Positions 1 to 12,365 of a stretch of 64,000 nt of DNA are shown here, in pieces. How positions within the stretch are numbered: position 1 is the first letter of the stretch; each line of letters starts with the position of its first letter. Origin of the DNA: Gymnorhina tibicen (taxonomy: Eukaryota; Chordata; Aves; Passeriformes; Artamidae). The notes under the pieces were generated by a model. The model was given only the letters and a program-made list of their open reading frames with translations, was not told the origin of the DNA and made no database searches. Position numbers and translations under genes: made by a program. The stretch spans positions 4,891,272 to 4,955,271 of the forward strand of contig VXAZ01006886.1 in NCBI GenBank assembly GCA_013399875.1. The letters run 5' to 3'.

Positions 1-3000
1 CTTTAATGTCTGAATATTTTGGATTAACTAGAAAGGATTATCCACCAGTTTCATAGCTAAATAAGAACAACAAAAAATCCTATTATTTCAATAGCTCTAA
101 AGAATGTGGATTAGAAAGACAAATCATGTACAGCCCTTTATAATTTTTGGAAACATGTTGTGAGAAAAGCTGCAGGAGAGCTACTTACAAGGAAAGCCAT
201 AAATAGAACTGGTAACCTGTCCATCACCCCTGCTGCTGGGAGGCTGTTTCACAGGTCCCTGTGAATATCAGGTTTTGAGCAGGTGAAGTCACTGCACTGA
301 AGCAGCTTCAGAGGTACTTTCTGGACATTTTGTGCAACAAATATCCCATGACAGAGAGGATTTTTTTTCTTTTTTTTTGAGTGGTTGGTACCCCATTTTG
401 ATAACTTTCTAGAGATACCGCCAGACTAATTGAAAAGGCTCAAAGTAAATAAGTAATGAAATTAGAGTCTGAGAACTGATTCAGAAGAAGTCTTGTTGGT
501 TTTGTGGTTTGGAAAAGTATTTTAGAGGTTTTGGGCAGAGAGCCCATTGACTGAAACTTGCAAGTTAAACGCTGTAAATCCAGGGCTTGTGCTGAATACA
601 CAAATACTCTTTAAAATAAACTCCTGTAACTCGAATAGTCTTTAGGTATAAGTACTGTGTTCCCCAAAGGCTGTTTGAATTCTTATGACTGTATCAATTG
701 CATTAAAAGGTGCTGTTCCTAGAACATTTTGACATCTGAAAGCTTGGGGCAAGCCTCTACTCGAGGAATCTATTTGAGGATAAAAAAAATAAAATATTTA
801 GTTCATATTCTTCACAAGTTTGAATGAAATTCAGTGCTGTGTTTGCCGTGGGATTTATTAATTAAGTTCCCATTACCAGTAACATGAGCTACGGGGAGAG
901 CCCATCACAGAGGAAATTTATCCACTACTGTATCAGCAGAGATGCTGGAACCCATGGATGTGCACGACCTCCCAGTTTGACCCAGAACCTAACATCTGCC
1001 AGTTGCAAAGTAATTCCATAGCTGACATTACAAACAACAGCAGCAAACAGTCCCGCTGTATCGGATACAGGGTCAGGCTCGTGCTATGGTTCAAAGCCAG
1101 AGCCACACAGTCCCTTGGCATTATTTTCCTTACATGTTTAAGTCTTCTCCATGAATGTATTTGTTGTCAGTAATGCCACATAACTTGGAATGTTTCTTTC
1201 CAGCCTCCAGCAAGTTGCACACAGCAGAAACAAATTAATGCCAACAGCCAGTAGTCTGACTTTCATTTACAGTAGTGAAAAACAGAGGTAAAGTTTGAGT
1301 TTGGAACAGATACAACTAAGAGCATCATCACAACCAGTGCCCCAGTGCCCAAATCCTCCAGAGCAGTGTCATATATGGTGAATTGTTTGACATAATATGG
1401 TGTGAAGGTAAGTTTATAGCAATAGCAGTACTTGAAAATGGTTTCCAATACCTGGTTTTTGAAAGGGTCTTTTTAAAGGATTTTGGTCTATATCTTAGAA
1501 ATCTGCATTTACCCATGGAGCTATTTAAAACTCAAACAAGACTTTAATCTTAACTCCATTGAACAGAAGGGAGGCAACAACTTCATGTTAGATCAAGGAT
1601 AAGGACATATAAACAGTAAGCAGCTGAGTTTATTTTTTAGAAAGATCTCCTCTGTTCTCTGCTCACAGACTACCCTAAAAACATATCCCTGCTCAATTCC
1701 CAGTCTGACTGACTTCTAAAGCCAGCTACTTTAAAGGTTCAGACTTAGTTAATCAGGCAGACAGCACCACTGTCCCTGTAGCTCTTCTAACTCCTAATCA
1801 AAACCATTCCACAGTTCTTCATTTAGATACAGAAAATATATCACATTTCTACAAAACCACAGAGACCCCAGCAGCTGTTAGTTTCCAGATTAGTAAACTG
1901 TAATTGGAGGGTAGGTGCTGATCCTAAGTCATTAGCAGAACCTCCATAAATACTGTGGATGGCTGCCTGCTGTGCTCCTCAGTGCAAATGGACCAGCAAA
2001 GAAACACTTTCTGAAGACCAGAGATAACAGAGGTCAGCAGCATTAGGATCAAGGTTCCAGATAATCTTCAAATTAAAGGCCTTCAGGTGCAATGAAGCCC
2101 AGCTGGCACACATCAGGGTGATAATCTAAACATAATCCACAACCTACCAAATTGAAGACTGAATTAATTATAACACTGAGGGGCTACATAAAAGACCAGA
2201 GATTACTGAACTCCTAATTACTGAATTTGATTACCGTAGAAACAGCATAGCTATTCATTTAATTTTATCACCTTCAGTTCTGCTTTGGACAGACACAGTT
2301 TTGTTGAGCTGGTGCCATATCTCAAATTAAGCCTCTGCAAGATTTGGCATGCAGTAGCAAATCTTGGCTGAAAAGCCTGAAAAATTGACAGCTAGGTAAG
2401 CTACCCAAATCTTAGTCCTTCAGAATATCAAGTTCTCAGAACAGGCTGCCTCACAAGTATCCTGCTGTGCTTCATGAGGTGCTACATAACCAAAGAATAG
2501 TCACGTTCTTGCAGCGCATTGGCTTTTTATTAACTCCATCTTAAGTGGACAGTACTAAAAATAATAGGCAAAAGTAACAAATAAAAATCTAGGAAGATTC
2601 ACGTTTAATTAATTTCAGTTTTAGGTTTATCACAACTGGTTTACCAAGGCCTAACACACTGTTACTCTATTATAACATAACTCAGTTTCCTGACAGAGAA
2701 ATTCTCTACATCTCCAAATAAAAAAGACTGTTCTTCATGCATTCCAGGAATTGAGATACACAGTGCTTAAAGAGGAATGATCAAAAATACAGCAGAAAAA
2801 TGTTCTGTTCATTTTCATAAGCTAATTTTTTGCAAAAGCCTTGTTAATATATTTTAAATAAACCCACATTTGATCCATGTCATTCATGACTTGTAATACA
2901 AAACTGCAGAAAAAAATTTTATTAACACATTACAGTGATTCACTAATCTTCCTTCTTCCATCTGAAATTAAGGTGGAGCCATCCATTTTAAATTTCTCAT

Positions 3001-4724
3001 TACTTACTGAATTGAGCATTACTGTTCTGCTCATGCCCTCCTCCTCCAATAGAGCATTTTTAAACCAAAAGATTTGTTCCCCAAAACACACCAACATACC
3101 ATGATATGTCCAAGTCCTTTGAGCAGACACATCATCAGCTTATCTCCAGAATCCAAATCATTTCCTTCCAAGTTTGACACCGAACAATGGTGGAAATCTG
3201 CCTCAATTTACAATGCAAATTTGCACTTTATTAGCAACACATCTTCCTTTGAAGCACAAGGTGAGCAACACTAAAACAATATCTTACTACACTATTTCAA
3301 CTCAATCTCTATTCCTATGGATTTAAAGCACCTTCTTCACAGACAATATGAAACACTGTCACAAAAAGCACACTGAAAGAGCTGGAAGATGAAAAAGAAA
3401 CTTTACAATCAGGTCCCAAGGATGACCAGGTTCAAGTGCAAGAGATTAGGACTAAGGCTTTGGTGGAGCTGCAATTGCACAATTTTTTTTCAAGGAAAGT
3501 AGTAACCTGGTTGAGATTAAGCATCATCTTTACATTATTAACCAAGAGAGACTTTTCCCCCACTTTTAAGTTTGTTCTGCTTTGAACAGCATCATTTTGA
3601 CCTGGAAGTGGAAGTCTGAAAGTTTTGTCTGAAAACACCCATTTCCAAAATTTCATTCAAGGCAGAATTTGAAAAGTGCATAAAGTGTCAGAAAGTCCTC
3701 CTCTCAAAAGTTTACCATTTTTAAAAAAAGGCAAAGGAGGTATAGTTTCGCAGAAATCTACAATTATTCTTTCCACAGACAAGGAATATGAGCATGAATG
3801 AACCAGGATGTGTTTAAGGCTATGAGAAGTTGTAGAAAAGGGCCAAGGAAACCAGTCTCCTGAGACCTAATTCACAACTGAATTCTCAGGAAACATGTTG
3901 GTAATAAACACAAACAGATACTTTTAAAATCACTTCAGAAGACTTCTAGGGCTGCTCCCTTCAAAAGAAAAAAACATAATGAAGATGCTCCCTGCCATGC
4001 CCCTTCCTCCTCTCTTTTTTCCCCACACTGTTTCTTAAATGCTGGAATTATCTAATTTGAACATTTTTCATCATTTAAAAACAAAAAAAAAACCCACAAA
4101 ATTTTGGCACAGCAAGTATTCTCAGAAGGAATCTTACATATTTTTAGACTAGATCACAGTTTGTAAAGTCCCCAGGGCATAAACATGAAAATAAAAAGCT
4201 CTTTAAACAATCAAACTACAAATATGCTGTAAAATGAGGATGGGCTTTGCAGTGATTATGCTCATAATTTAAAAAAAATTTAAATTTTTTTTTTTTTTTT
4301 TAAATATTAAAAATATTCACCCTCTTACTTTGATAAAATACTCCACAGCTCTGAACTGCCAGGCAAAAATTCACATCCCATCTCCAAATCCCATGTTGAT
4401 CCCTTTGACCACACTTCCTGAGACTGAAGCCCTTCACAGCAACCACAAAGCTGATGTTCAAACATTCACGTACCCTCCTCAGCCAGGGCAATTGTGCAGA
4501 GAGACCTGCAAGATGGGCAATCCACCTCAGCCTACCACAGCTCCAAGTGCGACCAAGGAGAGGAGATCCATTCATTCTCATCGGCTGAAGTCTTGTGCTT
4601 TTCCCCTGTAAGAGCTCAGGCAAGTCCCAGGGCTCCCCAGAGACCAGCCCTAGGGAGGTATAGGCAATGCCTGAAGCCAAAACTGAGACCCTCTGGCTTC
4701 AAACCTGCTCCTTTCTGCACTGAG
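1..4724. other. unique non-coding DNA, no gene seen
   Basis: AT-rich unique sequence. No long open frame, LINE or LTR similarity is visible. Short frames here (60-126 codons) overlap on both strands and lack protein-like features. A good donor (GAAG followed by GTAAGTT at about 1408) lies behind an acceptor at 1271, but all three frames between them are stopped. A donor-like GTGAGC at 3260 follows an open stretch with only a modest acceptor. The segment just before 4725 becomes richer in GC but is not recognisable as CR1. Confidence 0.5.
4285..4301 (+). repeat. poly-T tract (17 T) in an AT-only patch
   Basis: A run of 17 T is flanked by AAATTTAAA-like and AAATATTAAAAATATT sequence. The whole interval from about 4267 to 4317 is nearly pure A/T. 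It is simple low-complexity DNA; no element edge could be assigned to it. Confidence 0.9.
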
Positions 4725-5383
4725 CCTGGTGCTTCTGGTGGACATCAGGTTGAACGTGGGCCAGCAGTGGGCCCTTGGCCCAAAGAGGGCTAATGGTCTC
4801 CTGGGCTGCATTAGGTAGACCATCACCATCAGACTGAGGGAGGGGATCCTTCCCCTCTGCTGAAGGCCTGCTGGTCCACACCTGAGGGGCTGGGTCCAGC
4901 TGTGAATCCCACAGTGCAACAGAGACATGAACGTGCTGGAGGCAGCCCAACAAAGGATCATCAAGATGATTAAGGGACTGGAGCACATCACGTATGGGGA
5001 AAGGCTGAGAAAGCTGGGACTGTGCTGCCTGGAGAAGTGAAGGCCCAAGGGGATCTTACTGAAGCATATCAATTCCTGAGTAGAAGGTGTTGAGAAGGTG
5101 GTGCCAGGCCCTTTGCAGTGGTGCCCAGTGAAAGGACAAGAGTCAACGGGCACAAACTGGAACACAGGAGGTGCTGAACATAAAGAAATGCTTTGTTAAC
5201 TGTGAGGCTGACTAGCACAGCTTGCCCATGGAGTTTGTAGAATCTCGAGTATTGAAGGTATTTAAAAGCCATCTGGACATGATTTGGGCAGCCAGCTCTA
5301 GGCGGCCCTGCTTCAGCCTGCCTGCTGGAGGAGAAATGACCTCCAGAAGTCCCTTCCAACCTCAACCATTCTGTGATACATCT
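4725..5383 (+). mobile_element. CR1 LINE, 3' end fragment
   Basis: The segment has the typical order of an avian CR1 3' region. It begins with a stretch like GGTGGACATCAGGTTGAACG, passes through a TGGAGGCAGCCCAACAAAGG-like block and an AGGAAAGGCTGAGAAAGCTG-like block (here GGGGAAAGGCTGAG), and ends in CCCTTCCAACCTCAACCATT followed by CTGTGAT. It covers the end of ORF2 and the 3' untranslated region. All frames are interrupted, so no protein is made. CR1 elements are non-LTR retrotransposons copied from the 3' end and are usually 5'-truncated, as here. Divergence from a typical young copy looks considerable, suggesting an old insertion. The 5' edge is approximate. Confidence 0.9.
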
Positions 5384-7250
5384 CAGCATCCTTGCTCATT
5401 CCAGAGCTGCAAAAATAAAATCACACCCTCAGACATTTCACTTTTGAGTTACTTCAGGAAAAACTTTGGTGCGTGATGCTGAGAGCCACTGTATGTATTC
5501 AGAGTACTGCTGAGTACAACAAAAGGTTATGTGGGGGCAACAGCCCCCTGTCACAGACCTGCAGGCTCGAGGCCTCACCCACACAAGTGCTCTTAGGAGC
5601 TGCACAACCTTAGTAAGCAGCAAGGGAGAACAAGACCTTGAACCACCACGCTGGGCACTCACAAGCTGAAAGCCAGTTAGACCCAAGGCATGCACCTGAC
5701 ATGGGAAGCAGCTCACTGCCTAAGGCTGGTGTAATGAGCCAGGAGTATCAGAACTGGAAAGAGAATCAGCCAGGCTGCAGAAAAGCATTTTTTCAGGCTC
5801 TTCTGACCTACGGAAGAAAGCACCTTTCCCATTTGAGGCAACTAACATGCAATATATAACTTAGAGAGAGCAACGCCCTTTACCATTGGACTTTACAAAT
5901 GTCAAGTGTCAAAATGTTTATATATTCCAGAATCAGTGTAAGGTGTAAGAGGCCAAATTTTCCATTGCCTTGAATCTCCAGCAACCACTTAAACCAGGAC
6001 AAAATGGAGGTATCTGTACTAATTTCATATATGAACACACATTGAAAATCAAGTCCAGTAAGGACTGTAAAACAGTAATGATTAGTCTCGTTTATGCTTA
6101 ATACTTAGTTTGTCCCCATTTGTCATTTAATTGCTTATGTAGCTGGTAACAGCAACAAAACAGAGTTCTCATGAAATGGGAGAATTCTTCAAACCCGAGC
6201 AAGACAAAAGTCAACAGGCCAGTGGAGGTCACAAGGGAACACACTCCTCCACTCACACACCCGTGTTCCACACACACCATGCCCCTGGCCATTGGGCAAG
6301 AAGAGATTTTAAAATGCAAATTAGATATCCACGTAGTAACAAATCATTGTAAGTAGAAAACCTTTCAGCCCAGTACTTTAATTTCAAGATGACATATAGT
6401 TTAATGTTGGTGCTATAAAACCTCAGTGCTGTTTTTAACTTGCTGTTCTGCTCTCCCCTCAGATTTACTGCAACGGAATTGAACCAGGGTTATAAAGAGC
6501 ATGTGTAGTTAAAGAAATTCTATTTGATCCTGGAAATAGTTTCAGAATGGACAATTAAATCCATTTTTCTAGCAACTTAGATAGTCTCAGCAGTCAGTGT
6601 TGTAATTTGTTGTAAAGCCTACCACACATGAAATATTGTGGCTATCGGCTTCTGACTTTTTAATGGTATGATGCCAACCACAAGAGCTCTTTAATACAGT
6701 AAAGCTTAAAAAGACCAGAAAAAGAACATTTTTTCATCTTCATTTTTCAAAACTGAAAAATTCTCAGACTCTTGAGATGAAAGGCACCACAAAAAGACTT
6801 TTATATTAATTGTCTATGATATGCAGTTCAAATATTCCTACAGGAAATTGCTCATCTTAGAGTGATATTAATATAGACATGACTTAAGACACCAAGTAGG
6901 ACTGCATATAGATCAAACAGGACATTCAAGAAGTCTTCTTTTGTGGCTTGGGCACGAGGATGGCACAGAAACATCTGACATTTGTTTGTATTTTTTTAAA
7001 ACCTGGACAGAGCATTTTGTTCCTCCCTGACATAACCTCTACTCTCCTAAAAAGGGGTTATACTTCTTTCACTGCATTCTTTCTCTCGCCTGGAGTAAAC
7101 TCAAGACATACTGTGGATTTCTGTAAAGTACCAAAGCAGACAGCTCCTGATCTCAGTTGTCATACCTATACACTATGACACTGAAAAATAGAAAGAAATA
7201 TTCCAAAAGGGAAACACAAAGTTTAGTGTATGAGGAAATAAGTCTATTTC
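5384..7250. other. unique non-coding DNA
   Basis: No repeat family or protein-like frame is recognised. A strong polypyrimidine tract and AG (acceptor-like) end at about 6462. The following sequence has one frame of 14 codons before a TAG and no good donor, so it was not called as an exon. Confidence 0.45.
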
Positions 7251-7276
7251 ATACATACATACACGCACACACACAG
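7251..7276 (+). repeat. (TACA)n/(CA)n microsatellite
   Basis: Short run of TACA units passing into CA dinucleotides, lying directly against the 3' terminus of the reverse-oriented CR1 that follows. CR1 3' ends finish in short tandem repeats, so this tract may have grown from the element's tail or from the insertion site. Confidence 0.85.
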
Positions 7277-8172
7277 AATTATGGAATCCTTTAAGTCAGA
7301 GAAGACCTTTAAGTTTATCAAGTCAAAATTGTTCCCTCAGCACAGCCAAGCCCACCACTAACCCATATCCTCAAGTGCCACATCTACACATCTTTTAAAT
7401 CCCTCCAGGGGTGGTGACTCCACCACTGCCCTGGGCAGCCTGTTCCAATGCTTGAAAACCCTTTCCATTAAGAATTTTTTTCTAGTATCCAATCTAAACC
7501 CTGGTACAACTCGAGGCTGTTTCCTTTTGTCCTGTCATTTGTTCCTTGGGAGAGGAGACCAACTCTCACCTCATTACAATCTGGTTTCAGGTAGTTGTAG
7601 AGAGCAGTAAGGTCCTCCCTGAGCCTCCTTTTCTCCAGACTAAACAACCTTCCCCAACACCAAGATCAGGCTGCCAGGCCTGTAGTTCCCCAGATCCTCC
7701 TTCTGGCCCTTCTTGTAGATAAGGATCACAATTGCTCACCTCCAGTCAACTGGGACCTCCCCAGCAGCCAAGACTGCTGGTAAATGATGAACTGTGAGAA
7801 CTTCCACCCGCTTTCTCAGTACCCTTGGGAGAATCCCATCCAGCCCCACAGACTTGTGTGTGTCTAAGTGGTGTGGTAAGTCACTGAGCATTCACCCCCA
7901 GATTATGGTGCTTCATTCTCCTCCCTATCCCTGTCTTGCCTCTTGGGGAGTTGTGTACCTGGACAACAACCAGTGTTACTATTAAAGACTGAGGCAAAGA
8001 AGGCTTTAAGTATCTCAGCCTTTTCCTCATCCTGTGCCACTATATTTTCCTCTGCATCCAATAAAGATGGGACATATCCTTAGCCCTCCTTTTGCTGCTG
8101 TTTATTTCCTTTTTACTGCCTTTTGTGACACTAGGCCCACTGAGTACCAGTTGGAATTTGGCCAAACTATAC
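7271..8172 (-). mobile_element. CR1 LINE, reverse orientation, internally deleted
   Basis: On the minus strand this is a CR1 copy in two parts. 7271-7655 is the CR1 3' untranslated region, with the reverse complement of the terminal block at the low-coordinate end and the TCTCCAGACTAAACAACCTT-type block near 7635-7650. From about 7656 to 8172 the sequence jumps to the linker between the endonuclease and the reverse transcriptase of ORF2. In the minus-strand frame around 7690-7740 the peptide YKKGQKEDLGNYRPGSL is readable and matches the start of the LINE reverse-transcriptase fingers. The region with the catalytic YADD-type motif is missing between the two parts. The copy is dead: it lacks the RT core and carries stops. 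Confidence 0.88.
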
Positions 8173-11021
8173 AGCACATATACAGGTGTGTGTGTATAAT
8201 ACTAGAAGCAGAATGAACCCACATTCTCCCTGTTCCATTCTTCCAAGTCTGAAACTCTTAATAGCAACAGATGAAGAAGCTTATCAGAAGAAAACGGAGA
8301 CAATGCCAGACAGAATTGCTGTGGACAGCCGTGCCATGTGTTGGTGTCACCTGGAGGGTCACACTAAATCCACACTGCAGAAGACGTTAGAGGCAGACTA
8401 AGGAAAAAAGTTTGAAGTGCAACTAACAAGTTGTTTGAATCAGGCCTATCTGAGCAGATACTGCTTTAGAAATATTTACCAAATGTACCTCAAACTCCTG
8501 TAACTAAGAAAACTGAGTAAGATGTTTGTAAGAATTTAATTTCATAAAAAACTCCAACTCACACCAGATTAACAGATCAAAATCTGATCTGTTATAACTG
8601 ACACATTCAGCAACTTGTTTAGTGTCTTGCCTGACCCACAGGATTTCTGACAGCACACAACCTTTCCTCTTCTGTTGTGCTTTCCAGCTGAAAGATCTTA
8701 CAAACATTCCTCAGCTGAACTTTACCCAGAGCTGGTCAGGTGGCCTACCAAACTCCCTCTGCTTACTGAAGGAAAATGCCATCAAATGCTGGTTTTTTCC
8801 AGCTGGGTTGGAAGGTTATTTGTTGTCAAGCACTACAATGGTCAGGCATGATGCTGAAAACTGAAATAGCTGTAACCTGTGCATAGTGGGAAGAGATAAA
8901 ACACAGCTGTCATTTTCAGGGCTTCAGTTCTCCACCCCACCTTTAGTTCAGGAGTTTACATTTTTTAAAGTGAAGCATCTTGGACCTCCCTGAATTTCAT
9001 CTCATGTCTGTATGGGGTTCACTATTCAAAGGGCACATTATCAATTCCTGATGTCCAGGAAGAGAACTGTGCCTGGAGAATTTTTAATCTCTATCTCAGG
9101 ACAAAAAAATACAGTCAAAAGCATCCTGAGAGAAAAAATATTACATAGTAATCCCCATGTATGTACTCAAGGCCCTGACTGCTTGGTGTCTCCAGCTATG
9201 TATTATAGAATCTAAATTTATCATTAAAAGCCATAACCTTTAGCTAAAGAAAATCTAAGGATCAAAAGAGCAAAGCAAAGGGATGATAAATCCAATATGA
9301 TCTCCTGTGTAATATCAGACAGGAATTTTGCTCTGCATCCCCTGCCTGCAGTGCAGATATTACACGCACAAGGTTAACTCTTAAAAATATGCTTAGTTTC
9401 AATTTGTCCACCTTCAGTACTCAGCACAGTTCTGTGCTATTTAGGAAAGGCAGTACATCTTGAATACAGCCATAACATTTCCTCATGCAACGTCACACCC
9501 CTGCTTACATCCATGCACAGCACAAGCACAAACATGCTGAGCTCTGCCCGTGTCCATAGGGTATGAAAAGCTCCCCATCATTCCATGAAATATTAAAACA
9601 GATTATATGAAAGCTTTAACTGCTCAAGCATGACTATCAAGCTACCATGTTTATTCCTCAAAACTCTTCTCTCTTTGATGACTGCTCCATTATTCAAGGG
9701 TCAAAGGCACCAGTTTAACCCAACAGAGAACAGAATAAACCCTGTCTACAGAAAACATAAGTGGTGAAACGAATTCACTCTCCTATTTCAGAATACTGGA
9801 ACACTTATTTTTAAAACTGCACTGATTTAAATCCTCTAGCTTACTGTGACATACAAATGCCAGGATACTCAGCCTTAGATTCCTGTGTTCTGCAGACCAC
9901 ACCAACACTGGCCAGAGTATCAAAAACTGAAGGTAAACACCACGATGAGGAGGAATCAGGGAACAAGAGAAACTAAAGCAGCCAGTCTGACACTTGTCAA
10001 AGCAGTCTGTCAACAAAAGGCTGTCAACAAAATTTTTCAGGCATTGTGGCAAAGAGTTTCAAGGCGGGATGTCAGAATGTGGCTAAATCAAGCTACATTT
10101 GAATGAGTTACTAGAAGAAACATACTGCAGAGAATTTGCAAGGAATACTTTTGTCGAGTTAATTGTCTTGCCACAAGTTGCAGTGATGACGACATGCCTT
10201 GAGTACTGCTCGCACTTGTGCTGGGGAAGCTGAGATGAGGCTTCACAAATTTATACACTGAATTGAGTTTTTGCAAGATTCTGCCATTCAGAATATTTCT
10301 TCTTGAAGAATCCCCTCCTACGTGTGTGGATTAAGATTTTTGTCAAAGGCTGTTTATTCTTTAAGTAATAAAACACTTGCTACCTTGTATCATGTACAAC
10401 AAAAATACACACTTATACTGTGAAGCATGAGAGAGTTTCCAGCAGTTGTGCCTCATCTTACTAGACAGAGCAGAAATGCCTGAACAATCCTCTGCTTGAT
10501 GCTTCAGTGTGTTCCGTAAGTGAATTCCCCTTCCTCCCACTTCACATTCACTGCTCATTTTCTTTCTAAGCTGATCACACTAATGGTTTCACCCTTGTCT
10601 ATTTGTGTGGGTTTGAAATTGGACAAAGAATCTTTCATACCTACTTTCAGAACATTTTATTTCTCTTATCTTGATAACATGCATTAGGAGTGTGATAAAG
10701 TGGTCTCTATCAGCACTTTTCTCAGTATTTAGATGAGACCATTTTGAGTAGCAAGGCAGAAGCAGAAATTCCAGATGAGATCATTAAAAACAATGCTGTT
10801 GAATGCCAAGGAAATCCAATCTGAACAGGTCTCATTATCACACAGGCTACGGACTATCACGAGCCAGTCTAAACTATATACATTGTCAGCTCTCCTCTTA
10901 ATAGCCTAAATAATGACTGTCCTTTGCTCATCCTTTCCTACCAAAGTGCTCTATTTTTCAACAAATCTTACCTTATTCCAGAACTTGGCCCATCTCTGAC
11001 CTCAGTCCATTATTATGAGGA
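8173..11021. other. unique non-coding DNA with one acceptor-flanked open stretch
   Basis: Mostly featureless AT-rich sequence. The exception is a strong acceptor at 8687, listed separately. Short frames near 9783-10276 occur on both strands without splice or promoter context and look like chance. Confidence 0.4.
8688..8740 (+). CDS. weak exon candidate behind a strong acceptor
   Basis: A long pyrimidine tract (CCTTTCCTCTTCTGTTGTGC then TTTCCAG) ends at 8687. After it, two frames stay open for more than 50 codons. One begins LKDLTNIPQLNFTQSWS and the other (after two bases) ERSYKHSSAELYPELV. The only nearby donor, CAG/GTGGCC at 8741, is poor. The segment could alternatively be a terminal exon running to a stop near 8850, or simply chance. 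No family is recognised in either frame. Confidence 0.13.
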
Positions 11022-11397
11022 AGGCTACCAGGACGATTAGAGGGATGGAATACCCTGCTTTCCTGCTATGAGGAAAGGTTGAGAAAATTGGGATTGTTCA
11101 GTCTGGGAAGCTTCTTGGTGACATAAACGTGGCCTTTGGTACCTGATGGGAGCCTACAAGAAAGTGGAGAGAAGCTTTTTACAAGAGCGTGTAGAGACAG
11201 GACAAGGGAGAATGGCTTCAGCCTGAAATAGAGAAGGTTTAGATTAGATATCTGGAAGAAATTCTTGATTGTAAGGGTTTTGAGATCCTGGCACAGGCTG
11301 CCCAGAGAAGCTGTGGCTACCCCATCTCCAGTGGCAGGGAGTGGAACAAGATCTTCAAGGTCCCTTCCAACCCAACCCATTCTATAATTCTATGATT
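11022..11397 (+). mobile_element. CR1 LINE, 3' end fragment
   Basis: 5'-truncated CR1 3' region. It contains TATGAGGAAAGGTTGAGAAA, the TTCAGTCTGGGAAGC block, GGGAGCCTACAAGAAAGTGG, then CAGGCTGCCCAGAGAAGCTG and the terminal TCCCTTCCAACCCAACCCAT followed by two ATTCTATRATT-type units. A gap in the stretch after CTGGGAAGC suggests a small internal deletion. It is non-coding. The clean repeat units at the end mark the original 3' terminus. Confidence 0.93.
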
Positions 11398-12346
11398 ACT
11401 TCTAGTGAGTTTAGCAATCTGAAATGTGTTAGGTGGAAGGCCTGGAGAACCAGCCTAACACACCATTAATAAGGTGCATGATAAATAAAGTATCATTTAC
11501 AGTCAGGTTTAGCCTCAGCTATATTCTGAAATGTTAACTTCTGGGATAGGTTCACTCTAAATCTTCTGTTCAATAGGTTCTCAGGAACTCATGAACACTA
11601 AGCAAGCACAGTAAAAGCAAAACAAAGCGCAGATAACGCGCATTCTAGAAGATGAGTCCTGTTTGTGCATGTATTAAATATAAATTGAAATACAAAGCTC
11701 CACAACAATTGACATTATATTTGATGTTAATTGATGTTATATTGCTCATATACATGTGCAAAGCAGCACTGCATCCAGCAGACAGCCTGTGCTAGCACTA
11801 CAGCTGAAGTATGAGGTTATCTTGGATGATGGGGGACACATATAATGTGAGAAAGTTTAATACTATCAGGTACAGCAGGGACCAGGACAGAGATTATACA
11901 TTCAGCCTTACCTTTGTCACTTCCACAGTGCTTTTGACAACCCCTAAAATAGCAGTCTTTGGTGAAAAGTGTAAGTCTTCACTTCCGCAGAAAGAAAAGC
12001 ATTGACATTTTATTACTGATGTGCTTTCCCACAAAAGGTGAAAGAATGTCATGGCAGATCTAAATAAATTCTGCTTGTAACAATGGTTGCACAATTGTAC
12101 ATTTTATAATTTAAAGAACAGTTACAAATTTACATCTCTATTATTCAATTTTTCTTTATAAGGAAAGAGCTGCAAACCCCATGCCTACCCTTACAAAAGT
12201 GTAACTGATAAACAGATAGTGTATACAGAAAATAATTTGTTCACAACACTTTTAAAACCATTTAAAAATAGAAGTGCTGTTAAAGTATGACCCTCTGTCT
12301 TACTTTGCAGTGGCATGATAGTGTCAGAGCAAATAAAATCCTTTCC

Positions 12347-12365
12347 AATTTATTTATTTATTTAC
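12347..12365 (+). repeat. (ATTT)n short microsatellite
   Basis: About four TTTA/ATTT units in a row with no interruptions. Simple-sequence DNA with no associated element. Confidence 0.8.

Noticed and set aside
1263..1448. Minus-strand frame of 61 codons with a membrane-like run (LGTGALVVMMLLVVSV)
   Set aside because: No promoter, splice sites or family resemblance. A single hydrophobic run of this length occurs by chance.
4300..5165. Several 90-170 codon frames on both strands
   Set aside because: They lie in or beside a CR1 fragment and overlap each other; CR1 3' regions are GC-rich and give such frames by composition.
11894..12094. Minus-strand frame ending TVEVTK at a good donor (AAG/GTAAGG)
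   Set aside because: The expected acceptor reads TTTCTGCGG rather than AG at the right place; only a poor alternative exists.
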